This document shows, piece by piece, positions 32,819 through 39,730 of a stretch of DNA of 39,730 bases. The stretch covers positions 1 to 39,730 of the forward strand of contig LVAA01000036.1 of NCBI GenBank assembly GCA_001603955.1, read 5' to 3'. A program made the position numbers and the translations under genes. The number at the start of each line of letters is the position of its first letter. The stretch's first letter is position 1. The notes beneath the pieces were generated by a model that was not told the origin of the DNA, ran no database searches, and worked only from the letters and a program-made list of their open reading frames with translations. Source of the stretch: Syntrophobacterales bacterium Delta_02. GTDB lineage: Bacteria; Desulfobacterota; Syntrophorhabdia; Syntrophorhabdales; Syntrophorhabdaceae.

Positions 32819-35407
32819 TCAGGACGACCGGAGGTTCTCCCGGTTCTGATCAGGCAGGGTAAAATAGAAGGTGGCACCCCTGCCCGGCTGGCTTTCTGCC
32901 CAGATGCGCCCGCCATGGCGGTGGACGATCCTTTTGACCGTGGCAAGGCCAATCCCGTTACCTTTGTATTCCGTCTCCTCGTGGAACCGGGAAAAAGGTT
33001 CGAAGATACGCCCCGCCTGGGAGGCGTCAAACCCACACCCGTTGTCCCTGACGAAGATCACAAGGTATTCGTTCTCACGCCGGGACCCTATCTCGACCAC
33101 CGCTTCCCCTTCACTTCTGGCAGTAAACTTATAAGAATTATCCAGCAGGTTCTCCATGACGATCTTGAGAAGGTTATAGTCCCCCGCTACCGTCAATGTG
33201 TCGGGGACGATCAATCTCAGGAACCTCCTTGGATAGAGACCGCCGAAGTACTGCTTCAGGGCGCGGGACATCTCCGCCAGGTCCACTATCGTCCGGTTCA
33301 TTTCTCCCCCGGCGATCTTGAAGAGCCTCAGGAGGTCCCTGATCAAAAACAACGCGTTCTGGCTCGTTTCCCTGATGTACTCGATATAATCGTGACTTTT
33401 CTCCTTGAACTCTTCCTCGGTCAGGTCGAGCAGGCGGCGACTGAACCCGTTGATGACCACGAGGGGCGACCGGAGGTCGTGGGTTACGGAATGCACGAAA
33501 CCCTCGAGTTCCTTGTTCGTGTCCTCAACGAGAACCAGATTCTTCGCCAGTTCCGCGTTGAGGGTCCTGATCGACTCCTCGGACGTCTTCATCCTGGTGA
33601 TGTCCACGAAGCTCCCGACGGCTCCCACTATCTCACCGCCGGCCACAAAGGGGGTTGTGTTGGCCAGGATGGGAACGACCTGGCCGTCTGGCCTCATCAG
33701 GGCCATTTCTTCACCCTTCACGGTCTCGCCGCGCAGTAATGACCGGTTTAAGGGGAGCTCTTCGTAAGGACAGACCCGGCCGTCAGGCCTTAAGAGCTCC
33801 AGGCGGGTCTGGTCACCAACCATATCGAGGCCTGCAGGGATGTCGCCCCCGAACAGGTCCCGGGCACGCCGGTTCGCGTATGCTATCCGCCCCTCCCTGC
33901 CTTCCACGACTACGACGCCTGCGGGAACGACGTTGAGGATGGTCTCAAGGCGCTGCTTTTCCAGGAGGACCCTGGTCTCCGACAACCGGAGTTCTTCCTG
34001 CGCCCTGTTGAGACCCATCAGGATGTCCCTGAGGTTGCGGTTCTGGACCCTCAGGCTGTCGGTGCGTTTCCTGACAATGGCATCGAGGTCCTTGTTGAGC
34101 CTTTGGAGCTCTTTCTCCTTTCGCTTGAGACCCGATATGTCTCCCACGGAGCCGATCCACCCGATCCGCTTGCCTGAGTTGTCATAGAAGGCCGAATACA
34201 TGACGAGGGCGTCAAAACGTGTTCCGTCCCTTCTTTGAAGGCTGATCTCGAAGGACCCCGAAGTCTTGCCTCCCCTGCGGATCTTCAGGAAGATCTTCCA
34301 TGCCTTCCTGCGTTCGTCCTCCGGCCAGTAGACATAGGGAAACTGCTTGTCAAGCAACTCCTCCTCCGTCCAGCCGACTATTCTGCAGAGAGCAGGGTTG
34401 ACGTATATCTGCCTGCCATGGTCATCGATGGCGCCGATGCCTATGCTCAAGGACCTGCTGATCGCCTCACGGAAGGAATGCTCCGCCTGTATCTCGGCCT
34501 CATTGCGCTTCAGCAAAGAGATATCCCGCATGATGCCGAGAAGGGTGACGGCACCCCCAGCCACACCGGCCTCGGGGACAAGCCGGAGGATGAAGTCCAG
34601 CTGGCCTCCTTCCCCGTCGCAGACCAGCTCCAGCTCCTGAGGACGCGAGGTCGTGAAGGCCTTCCGCGCAGACCTCTTCACCCGGTCCTTCATCTCGCCT
34701 GACAGAAAATTCCAATCGTCGAGGGAACCGGGACAGCCCGCCGCGCCGCGCCGGAAGAGGCCGGCCATGGCGTCATTTATGAAGATATGTCTCAGTTTGC
34801 GGTCGAGGCGGAAGATACCGTCGGGAACATTGTCCGCGAATGTCTTCAACTCATCCGACGGTCCCGCCTGATCTTCCTCGTGGTCCCATCCGGCGCCAAG
34901 TTCAATGAAGGCGGCACGGATGACACCGGCGAACAGCCCTCCCTCTTTGGCCGCAGAGGCCCTGACCATGACGCGGATAGAGCGCCCGTTCCGCTTTACG
35001 AGTGTCAATTGGCACGTCCCCTCCCGTCCCGAGGCGGCGAGCCCGGCCAGGTAATCCCGGAACGTCCCTTTCGACACTGAGGCTAGAAAACGGGAAAAAG
35101 AGGTTCCGGCCATGATCCCCCCTTTAAGGCCAAGAAGATCGGCCATGGCCTTATTGGCATCCAGCACGTGCCCCTGGGGGTCGAAGGCAGCGAGTCCCAC
35201 GGGAACCTCATCGAGCAGCCCTCCGGCGGCCCTCGGCGCGCCTCCGGCACACCTTTTTCGTGCACCCGTCTTTTCTTTGGATGTGCTGCTGACGCTGCCC
35301 GCGCCAACCAGCGAAATCCCTGTCACAGGGACCTTTCCGGGAGATCCGTGGTTGTCTTCGGACACACCCGGGCTCAAGGGGCAAGGCCTGTCTTCGCCGC
35401 TTTTCAT
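32819..35407 (-). CDS. cytoplasmic multi-PAS sensor histidine kinase
   Basis: About 862 aa, no membrane segments. Four PAS domains: PAS1 (GLLDEVPVGLAAFDPQGHVL), PAS2 (FADNVPDGIFRLDRKLRHIF), PAS3 (SLSIGIGAIDDHGRQIYVNP, with WPEDER) and PAS4 (LNVVPAGVVVVEGREGRIAY). Then HisKA with the phospho-His in FVHSVTHDLRSPLVVINGF and HATPase with GCGFDASQAGRIFEPFSRFH and GNGIGLATVKRIV. The ATG at 35407 follows GGGGAG; a TTG 66 bases upstream is possible but poorer. No receiver domain, so it needs a partner: the divergent receiver protein (35759) and the sigma-54 activator (30614) are both near. Signal unknown, perhaps redox or a small ligand via PAS. Confidence 0.92.
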   Translation of the reverse strand: MKSGEDRPCPLSPGVSEDNHGSPGKVPVTGISLVGAGSVSSTSKEKTGARKRCAGGAPRAAGGLLDEVPVGLAAFDPQGHVLDANKAMADLLGLKGGIMAGTSFSRFLASVSKGTFRDYLAGLAASGREGTCQLTLVKRNGRSIRVMVRASAAKEGGLFAGVIRAAFIELGAGWDHEEDQAGPSDELKTFADNVPDGIFRLDRKLRHIFINDAMAGLFRRGAAGCPGSLDDWNFLSGEMKDRVKRSARKAFTTSRPQELELVCDGEGGQLDFILRLVPEAGVAGGAVTLLGIMRDISLLKRNEAEIQAEHSFREAISRSLSIGIGAIDDHGRQIYVNPALCRIVGWTEEELLDKQFPYVYWPEDERRKAWKIFLKIRRGGKTSGSFEISLQRRDGTRFDALVMYSAFYDNSGKRIGWIGSVGDISGLKRKEKELQRLNKDLDAIVRKRTDSLRVQNRNLRDILMGLNRAQEELRLSETRVLLEKQRLETILNVVPAGVVVVEGREGRIAYANRRARDLFGGDIPAGLDMVGDQTRLELLRPDGRVCPYEELPLNRSLLRGETVKGEEMALMRPDGQVVPILANTTPFVAGGEIVGAVGSFVDITRMKTSEESIRTLNAELAKNLVLVEDTNKELEGFVHSVTHDLRSPLVVINGFSRRLLDLTEEEFKEKSHDYIEYIRETSQNALFLIRDLLRLFKIAGGEMNRTIVDLAEMSRALKQYFGGLYPRRFLRLIVPDTLTVAGDYNLLKIVMENLLDNSYKFTARSEGEAVVEIGSRRENEYLVIFVRDNGCGFDASQAGRIFEPFSRFHEETEYKGNGIGLATVKRIVHRHGGRIWAESQPGRGATFYFTLPDQNRENLRSS

Positions 35408-35521
35408 AGGACTCCCCGGCAAAAGCCGTTCATGAATGAGGGGACCACTTATCCTGAACTTTTCTCTGAACAACCCCGGCTTATGTCCAGAGCAAACAAA
35501 ACTGCTACCCGGATAATTTTA

Positions 35522-35530
35522 AGTATACCA
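35522..35530 (-). promoter_or_regulatory. possible extended -10 promoter of the PAS kinase gene
   Basis: Minus strand TGGTATACT (TGn plus a 5 of 6 -10 element), about 115 nt upstream of the kinase start; no clear -35. Confidence 0.3.
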
Positions 35531-35599
35531 TAGTTCCCTTGACGGCGTCGCCATATAGCCCCCTCCCCTTCATGCGAACGGGGCTAAAAGGGACATCGC

Positions 35600-35616
35600 A
35601 GGGGCAATTAATCCCA
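35600..35616. promoter_or_regulatory. candidate enhancer site (AGGGGCAATTAATCCCA)
   Basis: 10 of 14 to TGGGGCA-N3-TGCCCCA, centred about 111 bp upstream of the start predicted for the receiver gene. It lies in the 351-bp divergent region between the PAS kinase and the receiver gene. A lone half-site (GGGGCTAAAA) lies about 22 bp further up. Confidence 0.5.
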
Positions 35617-35692
35617 CGTGCTGGAGGCGACATGCAACCGTCCTTTACCATACAGCCTTGTAATTTCAACATGTTAGACATTCGATGATCGC

Positions 35693-35708
35693 AGGCACGA
35701 ATCTTGCT
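35693..35708 (+). promoter_or_regulatory. sigma-54 promoter of the receiver gene
   Basis: AGGCACG-AATC-TTGCT: all consensus bases but the first T, GG to GC 10 nt apart. Predicted start near 35719, 40 nt before the TTG start. Confidence 0.75.
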
Positions 35709-35758
35709 CCCTTGCAAAGGACCGAAGCCAGGGCATCTATCGGCGGGGGTATACGGTC

Positions 35759-36163
35759 TTGGACGATGAAAAAACGATCCTGATCGTCGACGACGACGAG
35801 TGTTTCGTCAAGCTCCTTTCAGAGGAACTCGGCGACGAAGGCTACATTACGAAGCACGCCTCGAACGGGGTTGAGGCGATCCTTGTCCTCAAGCACCTCA
35901 AGCCCAGTCTGATCATCCTCGATGTCGTAATGCCAGTGATGGACGGCATGGAGGTGCTGGGCCCCATCGTGCGCAGATATGAGGACGTCCCCGTGATCCT
36001 TCATTCCTCCTATGAGGATTTCAGAAAAGACTTCAAGAGCTGGTGCGCTGACGCCTACCTCCTGAAATCCCCCGACTTTGGGGAACTCAAGGCAGTTATC
36101 CGCTCGCTCCTGAACCGGAGCCGCCGAAGAAAACCGAGCAGGATACGGGATTCCCGGGTGTGA
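35759..36163 (+). CDS. single-domain response regulator (CheY-like receiver)
   Basis: 134 aa; starts TTG with a GGCGGGGG upstream. Acidic pair in TILIVDDDE, phosphoacceptor Asp55 in LIILDVVMPVMDG, and Lys in YLLKSPD (KS instead of KP, the same variant as in the sigma-54 activator at 30614). A basic C-terminal tail (NRSRRRKPSRIRD) with no output domain. It may act as a phosphate relay or sink for the divergent PAS kinase. Its sigma-54 promoter and palindrome place it in the candidate regulon. Confidence 0.87.
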   Translation: MDDEKTILIVDDDECFVKLLSEELGDEGYITKHASNGVEAILVLKHLKPSLIILDVVMPVMDGMEVLGPIVRRYEDVPVILHSSYEDFRKDFKSWCADAYLLKSPDFGELKAVIRSLLNRSRRRKPSRIRDSRV

Positions 36164-36326
36164 GCACCCGAGACCCCAACCCCGGGGCAACCCGGGGGAC
36201 CCGTCGATAACGACGCCGTGTCCGGACACCGCGGATATGACCGTCCTGCTCCCGGACCCTCGTCAATTGGCTTCGGAAACCCTTCCCGCCCATGCAAATC
36301 CGTTATCTTCGACCATAAAAATAACG

Positions 36327-36354
36327 TTGACTATCACACATCCCCTGTGATAGA
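36327..36354 (+). promoter_or_regulatory. predicted sigma-70 promoter with an operator in its spacer (atpZ operon)
   Basis: TTGACT (36327-36332) and GATAGA (36349-36354) are 16 bp apart. The inverted repeat CTATCACA-N7-TGTGATAG (36331-36353) occupies the spacer. That is a typical repressor position. The -10 match is weak. Confidence 0.4.
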
Positions 36355-36380
36355 AGAAAAGAGCCGCAAGCGGGTAACAA

Positions 36381-36635
36381 ATGACTCTTCAAGACAGTAA
36401 GAAGGATATCTACAGGACGCTTCTGAACTATAGCGCCTTGGGTCTTGAAATGGGTTTTTGCGTTGTCATCGGTCTTGTGGCCGGCTTTTACGCCGACAAG
36501 TATTTGGGCACGTATCCCTATCTCACGTTCGTTTTTATGATCTTTGGGATGATAGCCGCATTTAAAGCGGTTTACCGGGCATACAAGAGGCTCAAGAAGG
36601 AAGACGATGAGGGAGATTACCGTAACCCAGGTTGA
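36381..36635 (+). CDS. atpZ: AtpZ/AtpI-family accessory protein
   Basis: 84 aa, two membrane helices (LGLEMGFCVVIGLVAGFYAD and LTFVFMIFGMIAAFKAVYRA) with the G..aG...D.y.gt.p pattern of AtpZ. It heads the F0 operon of the second ATP synthase and is thought to aid Mg2+ supply or c-ring assembly. It overlaps atpI by 29 nt. Confidence 0.86.
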   Translation: MTLQDSKKDIYRTLLNYSALGLEMGFCVVIGLVAGFYADKYLGTYPYLTFVFMIFGMIAAFKAVYRAYKRLKKEDDEGDYRNPG

Positions 36636-36999
36636 ACGTTGCAACCTGGTGCTTTTCTTGCTCGGTTCCATTGTGATCGCGGTCGTTACCCGTGACCTCA
36701 TGGCCTTTTTCAGTTTTGCCGTGGCAAGCGCCATCGTTATCATGAACTTCCGCCTCCTCAAGAATATCATAGCCCGGCTGATCCTGAAGCAGGAGATCGG
36801 GAAAAGGGATCTTTTCCTCGCCCTCCCCGCAAAATTCCTTCTTCTTCTGGGAATCCTCACCGTTGTCGTGATCTATGGGAACGTCAAGCCTTTCTATTTT
36901 CTCACGGGTCTCTCAACGGTCTTTGTATCCATTCTGGTAAGCCAATTATTACCGTTTTTCAGTTCCAGCTCACAAAGGAGACAAGATAATGGGGCATGA
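36607..36999 (+). CDS. atpI: ATP synthase subunit I (AtpI)
   Basis: 130 aa with four hydrophobic helices (CNLVLFLLGSIVIAVVT, AFFSFAVASAIVIMNFRLLK, KFLLLLGILTVVVIYGNV, TGLSTVFVSILVSQLLPFF), the AtpI pattern. A c-ring assembly helper. It starts inside atpZ and ends 11 nt inside atpB. Confidence 0.85.
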   Translation: MREITVTQVERCNLVLFLLGSIVIAVVTRDLMAFFSFAVASAIVIMNFRLLKNIIARLILKQEIGKRDLFLALPAKFLLLLGILTVVVIYGNVKPFYFLTGLSTVFVSILVSQLLPFFSSSSQRRQDNGA

Positions 37000-37708
37000 A
37001 GCTTTTACCTGGGCATCGTTCATACCTTTTCTCAAAACAATGCCGCCGCATGTGTCTAACGCGATCATTGTTTCGATCTTTCTTCTTCTCATCGTTTTTC
37101 TCGGCTACAAGCAGGTGAAAAAACTGGAAGAACAGATCGTTCCCGACGAGAAGCTCACTTTCAGGAACCTCGTCGAGCTCATCGTCGAGGCTATCACGAA
37201 TTTCGTTAAGGAGAATATGGGTGAGCGCGGACCTCAATTCATGCTCATCATCGGTACGCTGGCCCTTTTCATTCTCTTCAACAACCTTTCCGGTCTCATC
37301 CCCGGCTTTCTGCCCTCGACGGACAACGTGAACACGACCTTCGCCTGCTCTCTCACGGTGTTTGTCCTTACTCATTATTATGGGTTGCGGGAGCATGGGG
37401 TCAAGTACCTCAGACAGTTCGTTTTCATCAGCGACATGATGCCCTGGTACGCCAACGTCATCCTCAGCATCCTCATGTGTCCCATCGAGCTTATCAGCCA
37501 CATCGCGAGACCCATGTCCCTGGGCATAAGGCTCTTCGGCAACATAACCGGTGACCATCTCGTTACCACCATATTCTTCGCCCTCGTTCCTCTTCTGGTA
37601 CCGGTCATCTTCATGTTCCTCGGTCTCTTTGTTGCCTTTGTCCAGACATTCGTTTTCACGCTGCTTTCCATGGTCTATTTTGCAGGTGCGATTTCCCATG
37701 ACCATTAA
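36989..37708 (+). CDS. atpB: F0 a subunit of a second, conventional ATP synthase
   Basis: 239 aa. The essential Arg lies in SLGIRLFGNITGD, with FNNLSGLIPGFLPSTDN in the loop and the final helix FVQTFVFTLLSMVYFAGA. It differs strongly from the N-ATPase a subunit at 16016-16747. AAAGGAG precedes the ATG. With atpE next and no F1 genes following, the F1 part and b subunit must be elsewhere, as in other deltaproteobacteria with split operons. Confidence 0.97.
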   Translation: MGHEAFTWASFIPFLKTMPPHVSNAIIVSIFLLLIVFLGYKQVKKLEEQIVPDEKLTFRNLVELIVEAITNFVKENMGERGPQFMLIIGTLALFILFNNLSGLIPGFLPSTDNVNTTFACSLTVFVLTHYYGLREHGVKYLRQFVFISDMMPWYANVILSILMCPIELISHIARPMSLGIRLFGNITGDHLVTTIFFALVPLLVPVIFMFLGLFVAFVQTFVFTLLSMVYFAGAISHDH

Positions 37709-37750
37709 TATAATGATGCAAGAATACAAAAAAGAAAGGAGTGAATAGTG

Positions 37751-38086
37751 ATGAAAAAGGTTGTGTCCATTTTGATGCTCAGCGGTTTGATCCTCGTTCT
37801 TTCCTGCGGCTTTGTGCTTGCGGCTGAGGAAGCAGCTGCAAAGGCTCCCCTCGATTCCAATGTGAAGGCCATGTTGGCCATCGGCGCCGGTGCGGCCATC
37901 GGCATCGCGGCCTGCGGTGGCGCGTTGGGACAGGGCAAAGCTGCAGCGGCAGCCCTTGAAGGCATTGCCAGGAACCCGGGCGCATCGGGAAAGATCTTTG
38001 CCCCGATGATCATCGGCCTCGCCCTCATCGAATCACTGGTCATCTACGCTCTGGTTATCGCATTCATTTTTGTAGGTAAACTCTAA
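37751..38086 (+). CDS. atpE: F0 c subunit with N-terminal signal peptide
   Basis: 111 aa, about 25 longer than usual. Residues 1-24 form a signal peptide-like sequence ([20 protein letters not shown]) before the first c helix. Helix 1 contains [20 protein letters not shown] (Gln61). Helix 2 is [20 protein letters not shown] with the ion-binding Glu94, then Ser95 and Tyr99. The Gln/Glu/Ser set can bind Na+, but the Thr of Na+ rings is Leu here, so coupling ion is open. ATG 37751 is used (AAGGAG upstream), not the adjacent GTG. A stem-loop follows. Confidence 0.95.
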   Translation: MKKVVSILMLSGLILVLSCGFVLAAEEAAAKAPLDSNVKAMLAIGAGAAIGIAACGGALGQGKAAAAALEGIARNPGASGKIFAPMIIGLALIESLVIYALVIAFIFVGKL

Positions 38087-38095
38087 AAAAGCTCT

Positions 38096-38127
38096 ACAGG
38101 GATGGTCCCGCACAGGACCATCCCTGT
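38096..38127 (+). terminator. stem-loop after the F0 operon
   Basis: Perfect 13-bp stem ACAGGGATGGTCC / GGACCATCCCTGT with a 6-nt loop, 10 bp after the atpE stop. No T run follows, so it is either an mRNA 3' stabiliser or an atypical terminator. Confidence 0.7.
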
Positions 38128-38468
38128 GGTTACGACCGGCCCGTCAGGCCCGGACGACCACGTACCAGTCCGCCGCCTTATCATTGAAACCCAACCTGGT
38201 CTTATCGCTGAGGCAAGATCCTGTCGATACACCTCAGGCATTTCCTCTGCCTCCTGATGAAGCATCCGCCCTTTCTCTGCACCCCACTGCCGCCCAGGGT
38301 GATCAGGTTTCTCCAGCAGGTGATCAGCCGCAACAACCGTTGAGGATAATCAACACCCCATCCGCTGCCGCGCGTTCATTTTGGACAGATGTGGTTTCAG
38401 GTTGAGGGCCTCAAAGACGGAGAGCGAACACGGGGCGGTCCCGCGGCAAAAAGTGGGGGCAGGGGCAG

Positions 38469-38616
38469 ATAGGACCTATACGAAAATAGGACCTATAGGA
38501 CATATTGGACTTATAGGACAGGATAGGACTTATAGGACGTAGTGAAGTGCAATGGCCGGCCGCCGCGGGCAATCGATCCGTCCTATAGGTCTTATTCTGT
38601 CCTATAGGTCTTATCC
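38469..38616 (+). repeat. inverted array of TATAGGAC repeats forming a 36-bp RNA hairpin
   Basis: Left arm: direct repeats of ATAGGAC/TATAGGAC from 38469 to 38538. Right arm: complementary GTCCTATAGG repeats at 38580-38616. 38504-38539 pairs with 38579-38614 as 30 Watson-Crick pairs, 5 G-U pairs and one U-U mismatch; the loop is 39 nt. As plus-strand RNA all but one of the mismatches are wobble pairs. It lies in the 729-bp gene-free stretch 38087-38815, which otherwise shows only two terminators. Confidence 0.85.
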
Positions 38617-38752
38617 AAGCCCGCGCTCCCCCCTATTCCTTCCCTTGACTCCCGCCGTGGCCGGAATCACCGGGGAGACCGGATCGGGGTGGAAAGACCC
38701 GGGCATTTGCGGCTATGCTCCATTCGCTGCTCACTGCTCCCTGACCAAACGC

Positions 38753-38784
38753 AAAAGTCCCGTCTTCGTTGCCGAAGACGGGAC
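38753..38784 (-). terminator. rho-independent terminator of the secreted Lys/Ala/Pro-rich protein gene
   Basis: Minus strand: 12-bp perfect stem GTCCCGTCTTCG / CGAAGACGGGAC, 4-nt loop GCAA, then TTTTG. It begins 32 bp after the stop of the gene at 38816. Confidence 0.88.
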
Positions 38785-38815
38785 CTCTATGGTCGTCACT
38801 ATCTTGAATGAGAGG

Positions 38816-39385
38816 TTATTTCTTCTCTTCCTGCTTCTCCTCTTTCTTCTCGCCCTTCTTCGCCTTCTTGGCCTTCTTCGCGGGCTTCTTCTCATCTGCA
38901 GGCTTCTGCTCTTCGCCGGCAGCTTCTTTCTTCTCTTTCTTCGGTTTCGCCACGGCGGCTTTCGCCTTCTTGGCTCCCGCTATCTTGACCAGCGTCATGG
39001 CGCCCTTCTTGTACTGAACGGCAACCTTATCGCCGACATTGATCTGGTCAAGGTTCTTGTAGCCTTTCAGCTTCGCATCGCCAACGTCAAATGTGACGAT
39101 GTCTTTGCCGCGCTGCACGCTGATCGTCTTGAACACGGAGTCCGTCTTGACGACCTTGCCGACAAAACCGGGAAATGGTTTCGGTTTCGGTTTTTCTGCT
39201 GCTTTCTCGGGCTCCTTTGCCTCCGCCGGTTTCTCTTCTTTTGCCGGCGCGGGCTTTTCTACTGCGGGCTTCTCGGCTGCTGGTTTCGCCTTTTCCGGGG
39301 CCTTCGCCTTTTCCTGCGCAAAACCGGCTCCGACAAATGCAATGCTGACAAGCACGACAAGTGCAAACAACAAAACCTTTTTCAT
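38816..39385 (-). CDS. secreted Lys/Ala/Pro-rich protein with DUF5666-like core
   Basis: 189 aa. Signal peptide (KKVLLFALVVLVSIAFVGAG, probable cut after GFA). Residues ~25-75 are a low-complexity EKP/AEK-rich stretch, ~76-140 a compact domain (FVGKVVKTDSVFKTISVQRG ... INVGDKVAVQYKKGAMTLVK) like DUF5666 proteins, and ~141-189 a Lys-rich tail (KKAKKAKKGEKKEEKQEEKK). The low-complexity arms suggest interaction with an anionic surface such as the cell wall, LPS or DNA. The same core is in the protein at 32470-32793. AGGAGGAAGG precedes the ATG. Function unknown. Confidence 0.82.
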   Translation of the reverse strand: MKKVLLFALVVLVSIAFVGAGFAQEKAKAPEKAKPAAEKPAVEKPAPAKEEKPAEAKEPEKAAEKPKPKPFPGFVGKVVKTDSVFKTISVQRGKDIVTFDVGDAKLKGYKNLDQINVGDKVAVQYKKGAMTLVKIAGAKKAKAAVAKPKKEKKEAAGEEQKPADEKKPAKKAKKAKKGEKKEEKQEEKK

Positions 39386-39430
39386 GACCCCTTCCTCCTA
39401 GGATAGATGATTTGGACTATTAATGTTTAA

Positions 39431-39459
39431 TCTTTAAACTTTTGCAGAGGCCATGTCAA
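39431..39459 (-). promoter_or_regulatory. predicted sigma-70 promoter of the secreted protein gene
   Basis: Minus strand TTGACA (39454-39459, perfect -35), 17-bp spacer, TAAAGA (39431-39436). An inverted repeat GTTTAA-TCT-TTAAAC (39425-39439) overlaps the -10. Start about 40 nt before the ATG. Confidence 0.45.
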
Positions 39460-39564
39460 GAGCTTTTCTGTCCAGACGCGCTTCTGCACACCACTTTTCC
39501 CGTCGCTGCACTGAAAGACTTATCGGACACAACCCCAGCGAACTTTAAAAAAAAACGGCTTGAG

Positions 39565-39672
39565 CCGCTTGAACTGTTTGAACCGCTTGATCGCAAAAAG
39601 AAGAAAGAATCCTTCTTTCAGGAGAAGACGATACTCGTCCTTTCGCCTGTAGCGTTCAAGCTGTTCAAGCTG
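39565..39672. repeat. inverted array of 9-bp repeats
   Basis: Left arm CCGCTTGAACTGTTTGAACC (39565-39584), repeated 9-mers of the type CCGCTTGAA. Right arm CGTTCAAGCTGTTCAAGCTG (39653-39672) is complementary: 17 of 20 Watson-Crick plus one G-U. A 7-bp palindrome (39603-39619) lies between. Same design as the array at 38.5 kb but different units. The stretch 39386-39730 has no gene. Confidence 0.65.
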
Positions 39673-39698
39673 TCCTTTTGACACCATGTCAAAAGGAC
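39672..39698. repeat. 12-bp perfect inverted repeat
   Basis: GTCCTTTTGACA (39672-39683), CCA loop, TGTCAAAAGGAC (39687-39698). Overlaps the end of the preceding array by one base. Could be an operator or terminator for a gene beyond the window. Confidence 0.75.
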
Positions 39699-39730
39699 AT
39701 TAAACTATAGCGTTATGAAGAGGTTCAGAC

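Noticed and set aside
38144-38233. Short minus-strand frame ending FNDKAADWYVVVRA
   Set aside because: The composition looks protein-like, but it is 29 codons between stops with no start codon or ribosome binding site; at most a gene remnant.
38469-38616. CRISPR array
   Set aside because: Repeats are 7-9 bp, directly adjoining and face inverted copies; there are no unique spacers and no cas genes.

Overview
The window (about 58-60% GC, dense genes, long minus-strand operons) reads as a chromosomal segment of an anaerobic deltaproteobacterium-type organism (Desulfobacterota; a Syntrophorhabdus-like lineage is my best guess). Grounds: large PAS/GAF hybrid kinases, sigma-54 regulation, a split F0 operon (atpZ-atpI-atpB-atpE) with a signal-peptide c subunit, and heptamer-type tandem repeats. 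This placement is inference; no marker gene such as 16S is present.

Layout. 1-960: little coding content, two possible micro-ORFs and an 11-bp inverted repeat. 962-7838 (minus): a signalling operon of a CheR-like methyltransferase and two hybrid histidine kinases. 7926-8232: the 3' end of a tyrosine recombinase gene abutting a tRNA-Lys(CUU). 8374-10108: a ribosome hibernation factor (minus), a truncated Fpg glycosylase and a DksA/TraR-BON fusion (plus). 10150-20364 (minus): an N-type F-ATPase operon in the order atpD-C-Q-[CPA2 antiporter]-R-B-E-F-A-G, followed almost without gap by pfkB and a trehalose glycosyltransferase (treT). 20448-26353 (minus): a small membrane protein, a coiled-coil lipoprotein, an M50-CBS protease, a D-2-hydroxyacid dehydrogenase, a UspA-coiled-coil fusion and a baeRF (eRF1-like) protein. 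26805-30359: an EEP-family phosphodiesterase/nuclease (plus), then HtrA, an APS-kinase-like protein and a zinc ribbon protein (minus). 30614-36163: an NtrC-type sigma-54 activator, two small plus-strand genes, a multi-PAS kinase and a divergent receiver protein. 36381-38086 (plus): the F0 part of a second, conventional ATP synthase. 38.1-39.7 kb: a secreted Lys/Ala/Pro-rich protein, terminators and two inverted tandem-repeat arrays.

The main finding concerns regulation. Reading both strands I find five good -24/-12 (sigma-54) promoters between 26.4 and 35.8 kb. Each has a 17-bp palindrome of the form TGGGGCA-N3-TGCCCCA about 100-125 bp upstream, the expected position of an enhancer-binding-protein site. 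The only sigma-54 activator gene visible (30614-31966) lies in the middle of them. Weaker promoter/site pairs at the same spacing precede the M50 protease and the hibernation factor. The candidate regulon would join baeRF, UspA-type, HtrA, APS-kinase-like, zinc ribbon, small secreted and receiver proteins in one stress or dormancy response. The gene content (HPF, PfkB, M50-CBS, UspA, baeRF) also resembles the DosR dormancy regulon of Mycobacterium tuberculosis.

The N-ATPase operon itself suggests a salt/energy-stress module: an ATP-driven cation pump, an embedded DD-motif cation/proton antiporter, and trehalose synthesis from the same transcript.
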